Shown: positions 7,023 to 16,680, counted from the stretch's first letter. The stretch is 64,000 nucleotides of DNA from Bacteroidota bacterium (GCA_013298715.1 JAAFIQ010000001.1:310001-374000), one strand, 5' to 3'. Notes: generated by a model from the sequence alone, not told the origin. Numbers and translations are program-made.

Positions 7023-8366
7023 TTAGTCTTCTTTGTACAATTCGTCTTTGCTCACAATTTTAATTTTACTTCCTTCCTTCAGTTCCTTTGCTACAGCTTT
7101 GTATGGACCACAAACAACTTCTTTATTCAAATCAATTCCTTTTAAAATTTCAATATAATCATTGTCTTGTATTCCCGTTTTTACTTCTAGTTGTTTTACT
7201 TTATCGTTTTCAACCACAAATACAAATTCTTTAATTTCTTCTTCTATTACTTGTTTGTCTTTATCTTCATTATCATTTTTAATATCAATGGTTGGTTTAT
7301 CCATTTCATTTTCTTTATTCTTTAGTGAATCTTTGTTTCTTGTGGTTACAGCCTGTATAGGCACAGCAATTACATTTATAACCCTACGCGTTTGAATATC
7401 AACACTTGCGCTCATACCAGGCCTAAAGGGAACTTGATTTTTTTCATTAATCAAATAAAGATAAGAGTCCCTTAGCAATCGTACCTTCACCACAAAGTTG
7501 GTTACTTGATCAACAGAAATGCCATTGTTGTTGCTCGAATTTGCGATTTCTGTAACAATGCCCTTGAATTTTTTATCCATATAAGCATCCACTTCTACCA
7601 AAGCTGTATCGCCATTGTGTACTTTAATTATATCGTTTTCATTTACCTCAACACTTACTTCCATTTCATTCATATTAGCTAAACGTAATATTTCAGTGCC
7701 ACTCATGCCATTTACTCCAACCACACGTTCTCCTTTTTTAGATACTAATTTTGAAACCGTGGCATCAACTGGAGAATAGATATAGGTTTTTTCTAAATTA
7801 GTTTGCGCCTCTTTTAATGATGCTTGCGTACTTTCAATTGTATAAACGCCAGCGTTTACTCCCGCTTCAAGCGCTGCTACATTTGCTTTTGCGCTTTCAT
7901 ATTGTGCTTTACTTGTTTCAAACTCTTGTTGCGAAATAGCATTTTGCTCAATTAATTTTTTGCTTCTATTAAAGTTGGCCTCGGCACTTAACAAATTTGC
8001 TTCTGCCTGTTCTAACTGTGCTTTAGCAGTATTTAAATTTGCTTTGGTTGTATTTACCGATGCATTTACACGCTCTAAAGCATTATTATATAAATCAGGT
8101 TTAATGCGACACAACAAGTCGCCCTTTTTAACTTGCATGCCTTCTTTCACAAGCATTTCAGTAATCTCTCCGCTTACGTCGCTAGTGATTTTTAATTCTG
8201 TTTCAGGTTGTATTTTTCCTGTTGCCGATACAATTTCTATAATAGTTCGTTTGCTCACCTTTTGCGTATATACATTTATTGGCGCATCTCCTTTGCTAAT
8301 TTTATACATACAAATTGCAAGTATAATACCCAAACCAATTGCAATAATCCAAATTACTTTCTTCAT
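7023..8366 (-). CDS. Efflux transporter periplasmic adaptor subunit (HlyD/MacA type)
   Basis: 447 residues from the ATG at 8366; the open frame extends upstream, but a -7-like box lies between. Residues 2-20 form a membrane anchor. A split biotinyl-lipoyl domain follows (GKIQPETELKI ... VKKGDLLCRI, about 50-90), enclosing a long coiled-coil hairpin rich in Ala, Glu, Asn and Gln (about 95-185). The matching lipoyl half is TYIYSPVDATVSKL near 193, then the beta-barrel and membrane-proximal domain. This is the architecture of MacA-like adaptors linking an inner-membrane ABC or RND pump to an outer-membrane channel. The pump is not beside it; tsaB follows directly. A Lys/Glu/Asp-rich insert (about 340-370) is unusual. 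Substrate unknown. Confidence 0.9.
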   Translation of the reverse strand: MKKVIWIIAIGLGIILAICMYKISKGDAPINVYTQKVSKRTIIEIVSATGKIQPETELKITSDVSGEITEMLVKEGMQVKKGDLLCRIKPDLYNNALERVNASVNTTKANLNTAKAQLEQAEANLLSAEANFNRSKKLIEQNAISQQEFETSKAQYESAKANVAALEAGVNAGVYTIESTQASLKEAQTNLEKTYIYSPVDATVSKLVSKKGERVVGVNGMSGTEILRLANMNEMEVSVEVNENDIIKVHNGDTALVEVDAYMDKKFKGIVTEIANSSNNNGISVDQVTNFVVKVRLLRDSYLYLINEKNQVPFRPGMSASVDIQTRRVINVIAVPIQAVTTRNKDSLKNKENEMDKPTIDIKNDNEDKDKQVIEEEIKEFVFVVENDKVKQLEVKTGIQDNDYIEILKGIDLNKEVVCGPYKAVAKELKEGSKIKIVSKDELYKED

Positions 8367-8379
8367 AAATTTTATAAAA

Positions 8380-8387
8380 CAAAGGTA
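8380..8387 (-). promoter_or_regulatory. -7 promoter box of the adaptor-tsaB operon
   Basis: TACCTTTG on the minus strand matches TAnnTTTG and lies 13 nt upstream of the ATG at 8366. It supports that start over the longer open frame to 8417. Confidence 0.45.
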
Positions 8388-8477
8388 ACAAAATTCCCAA
8401 AAAACTGTTCGTAACAATGTTAATAGTATTTTTTTAATGTTGAATTATAAAAGCTAGGTATTACGAACTTTAGTAAA

Positions 8478-9488
8478 ATGCAAAAGCTTATAATACCGTT
8501 ATTGGCATTAATTTATTTTTCGTTATCTGTTAACGCGCAAGTTTTGCTGCCCACTTCTGAAACCGCATTTGAAAAGCAACACAGCTTTAATCCTGAAATA
8601 ATTAAGAAAAGAAACATTAAACGCATCGTTTTTGAAATTGCCGATAAAAAGGATTTTGAAGGTGTGGTAGATAAAAATTTAACCGAGAATTATGAGTTTG
8701 ATACAAACGGCATGTTATCACGCTACTATTACACTACTATTGTAAGAACGAACGAGCGCATAGTAACTATACCCGCAAAACATAAAGGCAGAAGAAAAAT
8801 TAGAGATGCAGAAACTAAAATTATAAGTGATTATGTTTACGACACCATTAGCACTTGGTATTTATACAACAACAAACAACAATTAATTTTAAAGCGCTAC
8901 CACGATGGCTTAAATTATTATGAAAGTAAATACTATAGATATAATTCCGAAAATCAATTAACCAAAGAACTAAAGTTTAAAGAAACCAACATAAGTAAAG
9001 ATAAAAGCATCTTTATTTTAGGCAATCAAGTATTGTTAAGCGAAGACAGCTTTCAGTATAACAAATACAGTAATGGACAAACTAAATGCACGCTGCTTAA
9101 TAACGAAAACAGGCCTTACAAGGAGAATTTAATAAATTACGATGCAAACGGAAATAAAATTAAACAATTTGAAAGTTATACCGCCGCAAGCTGGATAGTG
9201 CAAGAACAAAAATTTGAATATTTAAATAACAGATTGAGTAAAGCAGAATATAGTGGTAATGCCAACACAACCTTTACCATCGCTAATACATACGAATTTG
9301 ATGAAAACAAAGAACTGCTTACCGAAAAACAATATAAAAATAATGTAATGATTAAAGAAATTAGTTATGTAACAGATTCAAATAATAAATTATTGAACAG
9401 CTATGTAGCACGCGATCCTATAAATAAATCGATTAGAATTGTAAAATTAAAATACGATTTTGGTGCACTATCAAGTTCTCGCAAATAG
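8478..9488 (+). CDS. Secreted protein of unknown function with YD-like repeats
   Basis: 336 residues with signal peptide MQKLIIPLLALIYFSLSVNAQ. The rest is rich in aromatic and charged residues and contains spaced units of the type YEFDTNGMLSRY, YNSENQLTKEL, YDANGNKIKQF and YEFDENKELLTEKQY, reminiscent of YD/MORN-type beta hairpins. No catalytic motif is seen. It is a single gene facing fabI in the same direction, with a weak 9-bp hairpin just after its stop. The proteins at about 14.6-15.5 kb and 15.7-16.7 kb have a similar style (YYDEKNRLLTRIY) and may be distant relatives. I do not recognise a function; a cell-envelope location is inferred from the signal peptide. Confidence 0.8.
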   Translation: MQKLIIPLLALIYFSLSVNAQVLLPTSETAFEKQHSFNPEIIKKRNIKRIVFEIADKKDFEGVVDKNLTENYEFDTNGMLSRYYYTTIVRTNERIVTIPAKHKGRRKIRDAETKIISDYVYDTISTWYLYNNKQQLILKRYHDGLNYYESKYYRYNSENQLTKELKFKETNISKDKSIFILGNQVLLSEDSFQYNKYSNGQTKCTLLNNENRPYKENLINYDANGNKIKQFESYTAASWIVQEQKFEYLNNRLSKAEYSGNANTTFTIANTYEFDENKELLTEKQYKNNVMIKEISYVTDSNNKLLNSYVARDPINKSIRIVKLKYDFGALSSSRK

Positions 9489-9512
9489 TTTTTAGCAATT
9501 CTCCTAAAAACT
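9487..9512 (+). terminator. Weak AT-rich hairpin at end of the YD-repeat gene
   Basis: Inverted repeat agtttttag (9487-9495) / ctaaaaact (9504-9512) with an 8-nt loop, overlapping the stop codon. The stem is low in GC, so terminator activity is uncertain. Confidence 0.3.
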
Positions 9513-9582
9513 TAACCCTGTTTATTAATTTAAAAATTAAGAATAAAGATTACTATATTTACGTTTTAAACACAAAATATTT

Positions 9583-10395
9583 ATGTCGAATAATTTATTA
9601 AAAGGAAAGCGCGGAATTATAACCGGCGCACTCGATGAAAACTCAATTGCTTGGAAAGTAGCTTTAAAAGCGCACGAACAAGGTGCAACATTTGTATTAA
9701 CCAACGCACCAATTGCAATGCGCATGGGCGAAATAAACAAATTAGCCGAAAAAACGAATTCAAAAATTATTCCTGCTGATGCAACAGTTGTTGCCGATAT
9801 CGAAAAACTATATACCGAAAGTATGGAACACCTTGGCGGTAAAATAGATTTTGTTTTACACTCAATTGGTATGAGTGTAAACATTCGTAAAAATGTTCCT
9901 TACACCGAATTAAATTACGATTACTTTAATAAAGGCATTGATGTTAGCGCTTTGTCGTTTCATAAAATACTTGCCGTTGCGCATAAAATGGATGCACTAA
10001 ATGAATGGGGTAGCGTAGTTGCATTAAGTTACATTGCTGCTCAACGCGCCTACCCATTTTATACAGATATGGCAGATATTAAAGCCATGTTAGAAAGTAT
10101 TGCCCGCACATTTGGTTACCATTATGGTAAACAAAAAAAGGTGCGTATTAACACAGTGTCGCAATCTCCTACAAGAACAACTGCTGGTGGTGGTATTAAA
10201 GGCTTTAATGAATTTTTTGAATTTGCTGATCACCAATCACCATTAGGAAACGCAAGCGCAGAAGATTGCGCAAACTATTGCATCACGCTATTTAGTGATT
10301 TAACACGCATGGTAACCATGCAAAACTTGTTACACGATGGCGGCTACTCTAGTACAGGTGTAAGCCAAGAGCAGTTAGACGCAATGGCTAAATAA
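9583..10395 (+). CDS. fabI: Enoyl-[acyl-carrier-protein] reductase (NADH), FabI
   Basis: Last reduction step of fatty-acid elongation in the cytoplasm. The 270-residue protein is a short-chain dehydrogenase of the FabI subgroup: GKRGIITGALDENSIAW at 5-21 (cofactor loop), DFVLHSIG near 92, and the active-site Tyr-X6-Lys as YTDMADIK near 165-172, preceded by a second conserved Tyr in AQRAYPF. SPTRTTAGGGIKGF near 196 is the substrate-loop region. Length and motifs are normal. It is preceded by a weak TATATTTA box about 24 nt upstream. The next gene begins 7 nt after its stop and may be co-transcribed. Confidence 0.96.
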   Translation: MSNNLLKGKRGIITGALDENSIAWKVALKAHEQGATFVLTNAPIAMRMGEINKLAEKTNSKIIPADATVVADIEKLYTESMEHLGGKIDFVLHSIGMSVNIRKNVPYTELNYDYFNKGIDVSALSFHKILAVAHKMDALNEWGSVVALSYIAAQRAYPFYTDMADIKAMLESIARTFGYHYGKQKKVRINTVSQSPTRTTAGGGIKGFNEFFEFADHQSPLGNASAEDCANYCITLFSDLTRMVTMQNLLHDGGYSSTGVSQEQLDAMAK

Positions 10396-10402
10396 ATTTA
10401 CC

Positions 10403-10933
10403 ATTAAAAACGTAAAAAAAATAGTTGCCGTAGTAATCCTATTATTTATTCTAATAGGATTTTCGGCTTATTTGGTAATTGATGGCTATGTTGTTTTAAA
10501 CAAATCCAATTACCAAACAGAAACACTTTCTAATTCTGAAAAAGAATTTGTTTGGTCTGTTCAATCAGAAAATTTATTCAAGAATTCGGAATCGCTTAAA
10601 TGGAAAGATAAAAACAAAGAAATTGCAATTAATAATTATTACTTTGAAGTTGTTTCAATAAAAAAATCTGAAGTAAGAAATTTTAATTTGGTAACCATTA
10701 AATTCGATAGCAAAGAAACTAACATGAAGTTGCTTTCATTAAAGTTGATTAATTTTTCGGGCAAAGAACTACAAAAGATTTTTAATGTGCTTTTTTTGTT
10801 GCTCATAGCGATACCTATTGTCGCAGCACTTATAAAGTACTATAGTTTGCTTTTAAAGGATTTTATCACAAATTATTTACTAAAGAATTACCTAACGCTA
10901 AACCAGCAAACGGTAAAGCCTCCCCGTTGTTAA
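10403..10933 (+). CDS. Small membrane-anchored protein of unknown function (non-ATG start)
   Basis: The frame after fabI encodes an N-terminal membrane segment with a positive flank (KNVKKIVAVVILLFILIG) and then a polar domain of ~110 residues. A second membrane segment (FNVLFLLLIAIPIVAALI) lies near the C-terminus. The first ATG/GTG/TTG in frame is a TTG at 10472, but starting there cuts the first membrane segment in half. Upstream the frame is open to 10379 with no ATG. The ATT at 10403, 7 nt after the fabI stop, would start the protein just before Lys-Asn-Val-Lys-Lys, so I chose it tentatively. A lost start codon or a sequence error remains possible. Function not recognised. Confidence 0.5.
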   Translation: MKNVKKIVAVVILLFILIGFSAYLVIDGYVVLNKSNYQTETLSNSEKEFVWSVQSENLFKNSESLKWKDKNKEIAINNYYFEVVSIKKSEVRNFNLVTIKFDSKETNMKLLSLKLINFSGKELQKIFNVLFLLLIAIPIVAALIKYYSLLLKDFITNYLLKNYLTLNQQTVKPPRC

Positions 10934-11119
10934 TGTTTATTATTTAAGCAAGTATATTGGCAATTTCAAGCCAATTATTTATTATTAATTAAACTGTAAA
11001 TTGTATTAAGTTTTTTCAAAATTAAAACAATGCTTTTAATCTTCGATTATTTACATTAATTGATACAATAACTACAATAAAATGTAACATAAACTCAATT
11101 TACATTAACAAAAAATCAA

Positions 11120-13594
11120 ATGAAAAAATTAATTAGTGCTACGCTAACTATAGCATGTTTATATAGTAACGCGCAAACTTTAATAAAAGTATTGGATAAA
11201 AGTAATAACGATGAGGTGAGCAACGCCCTCATTGTAGATAATAACAACAAGCAAGTTTTTACCAACAACCTAGGTATTGCTGATGTTTCAGGCTTAACAC
11301 CAAACGATATTTTAACAATAAAACACCCATCATATAACACTTACACGTTTCAGGTTACTCCATCAGAAAATAATCCTAAAATTGTTTTTATTTCTTCGAA
11401 ATTAATTGTGTTAGATGAGGTAGTGTTCTCTGCCAATAAAAGTCAGGAAAAGCAGGATGAGGTTCCTTACTCAATTAATATCATCAAACAAAAAGATATT
11501 GAATTTGGCAACCAACCTACCAGCGCAGAAGTTTTACAAAACACAGGTGCTGTGTTTGTTCAAAAAAGTCAATTAGGCGGCGGAAGCCCAGTATTACGTG
11601 GCTTTGAAGCCAATAAGGTTTTAATTGTAGTAGATGGCGTGCGTATGAACAATTTAATTTACAGAGGCGGACACCTGCAGGACGTTATAACGCTTGATGC
11701 AAATATGTTGGATAGAACAGAAGTAATTTTTGGTCCATCATCCACAATTTATGGTAGCGATGCTCTTGGCGGCGTTATGCACTTTTATACCAAAAATGCA
11801 ATCCACAGCACAACAGATAAGATATTAGTAAAAGTAAATTCAATGATACGTTATGGGTCTGCCTCAAATGAAAAGACGGGGCATGTAGATTTTAGTTTAG
11901 GTACAAAAAAGTTTGCATCACTTACTAATATTACTTTTTCAGACTTTGGTGATTTAAGAAGTGGCACTTTAAAACTTTCCGGATCGCCAAATTCATGGGA
12001 TAGAAATTACTATGCAACCCGATACGACGCAACCAGAGCAAATGGCGAAGTAATTAGACGGGACACCATGACAATAAACAACAACAATAATTTACAAATA
12101 GGAAGTGGCTATAATCAACTAGATATAATGCAGCGTTTCAATTTTAAACAAACAGAATTTATCAATCACAATATTAATTTGCAGTTAAGTACTTCTAGCA
12201 ACATAAATAGGTACGACAGATTAACAGAAACTTCTACAAACACGTTAATTATTAACGGTGTTAAAACAAATCGTTTGCGTTTTGCAGAGTGGTATTATGG
12301 TCCTCAAAATAGATTATTTGGTGCTTATACATTAAGTTACAACAAGATAAATATTCTTACAGATGACGTTAAATTAATTCTAGCTTATCAAAAAATAGAT
12401 CAAGATAGAATTTCTCGCAACTTTCAACGTACAGCACGAACCTCTCAACGAGAAGATGTAACCGTGCTTTCAGCCAATATTGATGCAGCAAAACGAATAA
12501 ACACAAAACATAAATTAAATTATGGCATAGAGTTTACAAGTAATGCTTGTGTTTCAACTGCTGACACTACAAACATTATAATTGGCCAAAAAGGAAAAGC
12601 TAAAACACGCTATGGCGATAACGGCAATAGCATGACAACTTTTGGCGCTTATGTTTCGCACGCATTTAATGTAAGCGATCATTTTGTAATTACTGATGGA
12701 TTACGTTTTACAGCAAACGCTTTAGAATCAAAATTTCAAGACACTACATTTTATAAATTTCCTTATACAGTTGCCAAACAAAACAGCAATGCCATTACCG
12801 GAAACCTTGGTTTTACTTGGTTTGAAGAAGAAAATTACAAAGTGAGTTTACTTGCAAATACAGGCTTTAGAACGCCAAACATTGATGATATGAGTAAAGT
12901 GTTTGAAAGTGCTGCCGTACTTATAGTTCCAAACCCAGATATTAAACCCGAATACGCTACCAACTTTGAATTAGGAATAAGCAAAATTTTTAATAAAAAT
13001 GTGAAACTAGATTTTATAACATTTTACACAGTGCTTGAAAACGCTTTGGTTTTAGCTGACTTTAAATTTAATGGTGCCGATAGCGCTTTATTTAACGGTA
13101 CTAAAAGGAAAACACAGGCCATGCAAAACAAGGATAGAGCATATATATACGGTTTTAGTGGCGGCGTTCAATTTGATTTTAACGAACACCTTTCGTTTAA
13201 AGGAATTGTAAATTACACCTATGGCAGATATGCCGATGTTACAAAAGATACAATTGTTCCTTTAGATCATATTCCGCCAGTGTTTGGACAAGCGAGTTTA
13301 ATATTGAAAGATAAAAATTTAGATGGCGAATTTTTTGTACGCTTCAACGGTAAAAAAGCATCGGCAGATTATAGTCCGAGTGGTGAGGATAACAAGCAAT
13401 TTAGCGCCGATATAGTTAATGGTTTAACACCAGCTTGGTTTACAATTAACGCACGACTCGGCTATAATTTTACCAAAAATTTTAGAATTAACCTTGCCTG
13501 CGAAAACATAACCGATACACGTTACAGAGTTTTTGCAAGTGGTATTAATGCCCCAGGCAGAAATTTTATTGTGAGTCTAAGATATAAAATTTAA
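11120..13594 (+). CDS. TonB-dependent outer-membrane receptor, haem/haemoglobin-receptor-like
   Basis: 824 residues with signal peptide MKKLISATLTIACLYSNAQ, a short carboxypeptidase-regulatory-like domain (about 20-95), then a plug (about 110-235) containing GGGSPVLRGFEANKVLIVVD and IYRGGHLQDVITLDANMLDR, and a 22-strand-type barrel ending in Phe-rich NFIVSLRYKI. The barrel has GFRTPNIDD and NPDIKPEYATNFELG, which resemble the FRAP and NPDL boxes of HmuR-type haem receptors. That subgroup call is moderate; it may instead take up another iron chelate. No haem-degradation genes lie beside it. The upstream 180 bp are AT-rich and contain no gene. Confidence 0.88.
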   Translation: MKKLISATLTIACLYSNAQTLIKVLDKSNNDEVSNALIVDNNNKQVFTNNLGIADVSGLTPNDILTIKHPSYNTYTFQVTPSENNPKIVFISSKLIVLDEVVFSANKSQEKQDEVPYSINIIKQKDIEFGNQPTSAEVLQNTGAVFVQKSQLGGGSPVLRGFEANKVLIVVDGVRMNNLIYRGGHLQDVITLDANMLDRTEVIFGPSSTIYGSDALGGVMHFYTKNAIHSTTDKILVKVNSMIRYGSASNEKTGHVDFSLGTKKFASLTNITFSDFGDLRSGTLKLSGSPNSWDRNYYATRYDATRANGEVIRRDTMTINNNNNLQIGSGYNQLDIMQRFNFKQTEFINHNINLQLSTSSNINRYDRLTETSTNTLIINGVKTNRLRFAEWYYGPQNRLFGAYTLSYNKINILTDDVKLILAYQKIDQDRISRNFQRTARTSQREDVTVLSANIDAAKRINTKHKLNYGIEFTSNACVSTADTTNIIIGQKGKAKTRYGDNGNSMTTFGAYVSHAFNVSDHFVITDGLRFTANALESKFQDTTFYKFPYTVAKQNSNAITGNLGFTWFEEENYKVSLLANTGFRTPNIDDMSKVFESAAVLIVPNPDIKPEYATNFELGISKIFNKNVKLDFITFYTVLENALVLADFKFNGADSALFNGTKRKTQAMQNKDRAYIYGFSGGVQFDFNEHLSFKGIVNYTYGRYADVTKDTIVPLDHIPPVFGQASLILKDKNLDGEFFVRFNGKKASADYSPSGEDNKQFSADIVNGLTPAWFTINARLGYNFTKNFRINLACENITDTRYRVFASGINAPGRNFIVSLRYKI

Positions 13595-13620
13595 ACTGAT
13601 TTTTTATTAAAAGATATATA

Positions 13621-13664
13621 CCAGCAATTTGAAAATGACATAAGGCGTTCCATCAAATTGCTGG
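13621..13664 (+). terminator. Inverted repeat after the TonB receptor
   Basis: Perfect 12-bp arms ccagcaatttga (13621-13632) and tcaaattgctgg (13653-13664) around a 20-nt loop, 26 nt after the receptor stop. No strong T-run follows, so it may be a terminator of modest strength or a binding site for the next gene. Confidence 0.45.
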
Positions 13665-13680
13665 TTGGTTAAATATTTCT

Positions 13681-13688
13681 TATCTTTA
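13681..13688 (+). promoter_or_regulatory. -7-like box 4 nt before the OmpA-like gene
   Basis: TATCTTTA differs from TAnnTTTG at one base and is followed by exactly 4 nt and the ATG at 13693, the same spacing seen at truB and cysS. Confidence 0.35.
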
Positions 13689-13692
13689 TTTT

Positions 13693-14532
13693 ATGAAGAA
13701 GGTATTATTTATATTGCTTATAAGTTTTATAAATCGTATTACCTCTCAAAATAAGCTTGTAACTATCTCTGGCAAAGTATCAGATGATCAAGACACAACC
13801 TTACCAGTTTTTGCAATAAAAGTCAAACTAAATTTTAATGATAGTTCTTTCATCGAGACAGATTGCGATACCCTAGGCAATTATAAATTTCAATTATCAA
13901 GCGCATTAGTTAAAAACAATAAACTTGTTTTATCTGTTTATCAAGATTTTATTAATCTCAAAAAATATATTACAACTCCCGCTGAATGCCCAAGTTATCG
14001 AATTTACAAAACTTCATATTTAGCATCTAGAGACATAAGAATAATTGAAAGTAAAAATCCAAAACCGACATATAAGGCAAATTTCTTATTAACTAAGGCA
14101 TTAGTTTGTGGCGGAACTTCATTTTATTTAACGTTCAAGAAAAACTCTAATGAATTAGCCAACAATCTAATTAGTAAAAGTAAAGATTCTGTCTTATGCT
14201 GGTTAAAATATATTCTTAAAAAAGAACGGGTAAACGAAATAGAAATTATAGGTCATGCTTGGGATGAAAAAAATCCCGCCTTACTATCTTTTAACAGAGC
14301 CAACTACATAAAACAAGAATTAGTTAAGATGGGCATTGAAGAGAAGCGTATTAGAGTAGAAGCAGTCGGCAACAAACTACCATATTTTAGTGCGAAAGAG
14401 ATTAAAAAAGTTAAAAATAAAATCAATAAAGAAGAGCTTAGAAATAGGAACAGGCGTGTTACATATACAATTCTATCTTTTTATTATGAAGGTAAATCCA
14501 ATAATACAGTAGAAGATAATTTTGATGATTAA
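13693..14532 (+). CDS. OmpA-family C-terminal domain protein
   Basis: 279 residues. The N-terminus MKKVLFILLISFINRITSQ is a signal peptide. Residues ~25-110 form a beta-rich domain resembling a carboxypeptidase-regulatory or CNA-B type fold (SGKVSDDQDTTLPVFAIKV). The last ~130 residues are OmpA/MotB-like: FYLTFKKNSNEL, EIEIIGHAWDE, LSFNRANYIKQELVKMGI and NRNRRVTYTIL, with the usual Arg near NRANYI and the closing NRRV. Such domains bind peptidoglycan. The N-terminal domain is not a beta-barrel, so it is more likely a periplasmic or lipid-free envelope protein than a porin. Neighbouring genes encode secreted proteins of unknown role. Confidence 0.8.
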   Translation: MKKVLFILLISFINRITSQNKLVTISGKVSDDQDTTLPVFAIKVKLNFNDSSFIETDCDTLGNYKFQLSSALVKNNKLVLSVYQDFINLKKYITTPAECPSYRIYKTSYLASRDIRIIESKNPKPTYKANFLLTKALVCGGTSFYLTFKKNSNELANNLISKSKDSVLCWLKYILKKERVNEIEIIGHAWDEKNPALLSFNRANYIKQELVKMGIEEKRIRVEAVGNKLPYFSAKEIKKVKNKINKEELRNRNRRVTYTILSFYYEGKSNNTVEDNFDD

Positions 14533-14540
14533 TAAATTAA

Positions 14541-14548
14541 CATATTTG
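14541..14548 (+). promoter_or_regulatory. -7-like box 4 nt before the frameshifted gene
   Basis: CATATTTG differs from TAnnTTTG at the first base only and is followed by 4 nt and the ATG at 14553. Confidence 0.3.
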
Positions 14549-14552
14549 AATA

Positions 14553-15494
14553 ATGAAATTTTTCAGTAAACTTTTTCTTTTCTTAATTTTTACTAATCAT
14601 CTATCTGCGCAGATAGACTCAAAAATTTATTGGCAGATAATAAAAAATGCAGAATCAGAATTAGAGTTTGATGCAAGATTTTACGAAAATAGTAGAGATT
14701 CTACTCTTATTGATATTTCAGAGTTATACCAAGTTTTTGAAGATAGAAATAACAAAAATGATACTATGTTTTGGGAGATTAATAATGGCTTAAAAACTAA
14801 AATGTATTGGAAATTTAATAACAAATTGAAATTAGTTAACTCATGCGTTTATTCCGAAGAAGCGAAAATTTTGCAAAAAAATCTTGGGGCTTTGATAAGA
14901 ACGAAGTAAGGTTTGAATTCGATTCTACGGTCTATGATAAAGATTCAAGATTATTTTTATTTATTAAGCACGAGGCCACTTTCAATAACGGAAAAAAAAC
15001 ATCTTCAGATACTGTAGTGTCTAAGAAATTAGTTAAAAAAGAAATTGTTAATAATTACGAGATCCTTTATTATAAGAAAACATGGTATTCCAACATCGAC
15101 CCGAATCTAAATTATATTTATTTGCAAAATGACTTGCCTATAAGTAACGGAGCCGATAGCCTTATCTTTAAAAGGGATACTCTTGGAAGAAGCGAATATG
15201 GAATAAAAACCCGTCTAATAAGACTTTTAACGTTAATGAACACTTCTTTTTTAATAAAAACAAGCTTCTAATAGAAAGTACACACAATACCAGATATGGA
15301 AGCTCTTATGATCAAGAATTTATTTATAATGATTATGGACAGTTAGTTTTAAGTCGCTACAATACAAGATATAAAATCTTCAAGTATTTTGACAGAAAAA
15401 AAACTCAAAATATAAAAAAATAAATTGCGAAGGAGGGTCAACTTTTATTTATAAAAGAATGCCTTATAGATTAAAAAAAATCAATAATAATTAG
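14553..15494 (+). pseudogene. Secreted YD-repeat-like protein broken by three frameshifts
   Basis: The reading starts with signal peptide MKFFSKLFLFLIFTNHLSAQ and stays open to a stop at 14907-14909. Adding one A in the A7 run near 14874-14880 restores the frame (QKKSWGFDKNEVRFEFDS), which then runs to about 15210. A second shift near 15210-15230 reaches KTFNVNEHFFFNKNKLLIES and IYNDYGQLVLSRYNTRY. A third, in the A7 run just before 15421, gives INCEGGSTFIYKRMPYRL and ends at TAG 15492-15494. The joined protein is about the length of the intact gene downstream (15736-16680) and ends in a comparable way (FNYDE/YNDYG units, then Asn-Gly/Cys-rich tail). Either a real pseudogene or homopolymer errors; long intact genes nearby argue for the former. 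Confidence 0.65.
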
Positions 15495-15735
15495 CCTCAG
15501 ATTGTTTTCCTCCGTTAAACTTTTCAACAGCCCCAAAAGCGCCCTTTTTTTCATTAACTCTAAATCACATTATCGTGTTTCTAAATTTAACTTCGTAATA
15601 TTTACAGTGTAAATTTTTTTAATATTGATATAGAAATCATTAATAAATTTAAGATTTTCGGTCAAAATTAAAATTTATTAAGCGATAAAATAAATATTTA
15701 TCTAAAATTAAATTAATTGTTACATTCGTTTTAGT

Positions 15736-16680
15736 ATGTATAAAATAAAATTTATTTGTTTTCTACTTTTAATTAACTTGTTTCTTGCTATTAATTCAAG
15801 TGCCCAAGTTGATTTTGAAAAAATTACTCAAATAAAGGAAAATTGTAGTTTCGTACCTATTGATGATGGCTGGTATTTTTCTAAAAAAAATTGGATAGAT
15901 AGTAATTATTATAAAGCAAAAGTTAAACTAATCAAATTGTCAACTAATGAGAAATTGAATGATAATGAGACACGTTACATTTTTGTCAGAAACGGGTATG
16001 AGTCTCGTATTGTTGATTCTATTAATAAATCAAATAAAAATAAAACTATTCATTTAAGGAAGTATGATAAATTAGGAAGATTTACCTGCCTAAGAAGGTC
16101 TTACAATAGTTTTTTTGAAGTTGACTCTTTTGGATACAAAGATACTATTCTAACATATAGATTGAACCTAGTCTATAAACTAAAAAGTAATAAAAGAAAA
16201 ATCAGCTATGGAGAAATAACTAGGTTATCGGAAACTAAAGGCGATACATTAATTTATAAAGTTGTGGACACTCTAACTACAAGAGAAAAAGGATTTGATT
16301 ATTCGCCTGTGTTCTACAAGCTTGTTTATAAACAAGGAATGTTAATAGACGTTGATGCGCAATTTAAAATTAAAACCGATTCATTAAATAATATTATTTA
16401 TGATTTTTATAAAAAAGATGAATACAATGTGATAGAATATTCAAACAGTTATGTATTTAAAAATGGACTATTATTCCAGGAAATAAGAAATCCAAACGGT
16501 CATGGACATAATGGTTTTTCTTCTAAATTTTACTATGATGAAAAAAACAGATTATTGACCCGAATTTATGGAAGCAGCTACGAGTTGCGCACCTATTTTG
16601 ATTATAATTATAACTTAGTTTGGTCTCAAAGTCATAATGGTTCGTGTACAAACTACTTTTACGAGTATGAAAAAAACTAA
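15736..16680 (+). CDS. Secreted protein of unknown function, YD-like C-terminus
   Basis: 314 residues beginning MYKIKFICFLLLINLFLAIN...SAQ, a signal peptide. The mature part is Lys/Tyr/Asp-rich with repeated short beta units: RKYDKLGRFTCLRRSY, YSNSYVFKNGLLFQEI, FYYDEKNRLLTRIYG and YFDYNYNLVWSQ. These resemble YD-type repeats of RHS-like beta shells but lack their strict period. It has the same overall plan as the broken gene just upstream, so the two are probably an old tandem duplication. The 240 bp upstream are AT-rich without a gene; a TACATTCG box sits 7 nt before the ATG. Function unknown. Confidence 0.75.
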   Translation: MYKIKFICFLLLINLFLAINSSAQVDFEKITQIKENCSFVPIDDGWYFSKKNWIDSNYYKAKVKLIKLSTNEKLNDNETRYIFVRNGYESRIVDSINKSNKNKTIHLRKYDKLGRFTCLRRSYNSFFEVDSFGYKDTILTYRLNLVYKLKSNKRKISYGEITRLSETKGDTLIYKVVDTLTTREKGFDYSPVFYKLVYKQGMLIDVDAQFKIKTDSLNNIIYDFYKKDEYNVIEYSNSYVFKNGLLFQEIRNPNGHGHNGFSSKFYYDEKNRLLTRIYGSSYELRTYFDYNYNLVWSQSHNGSCTNYFYEYEKN

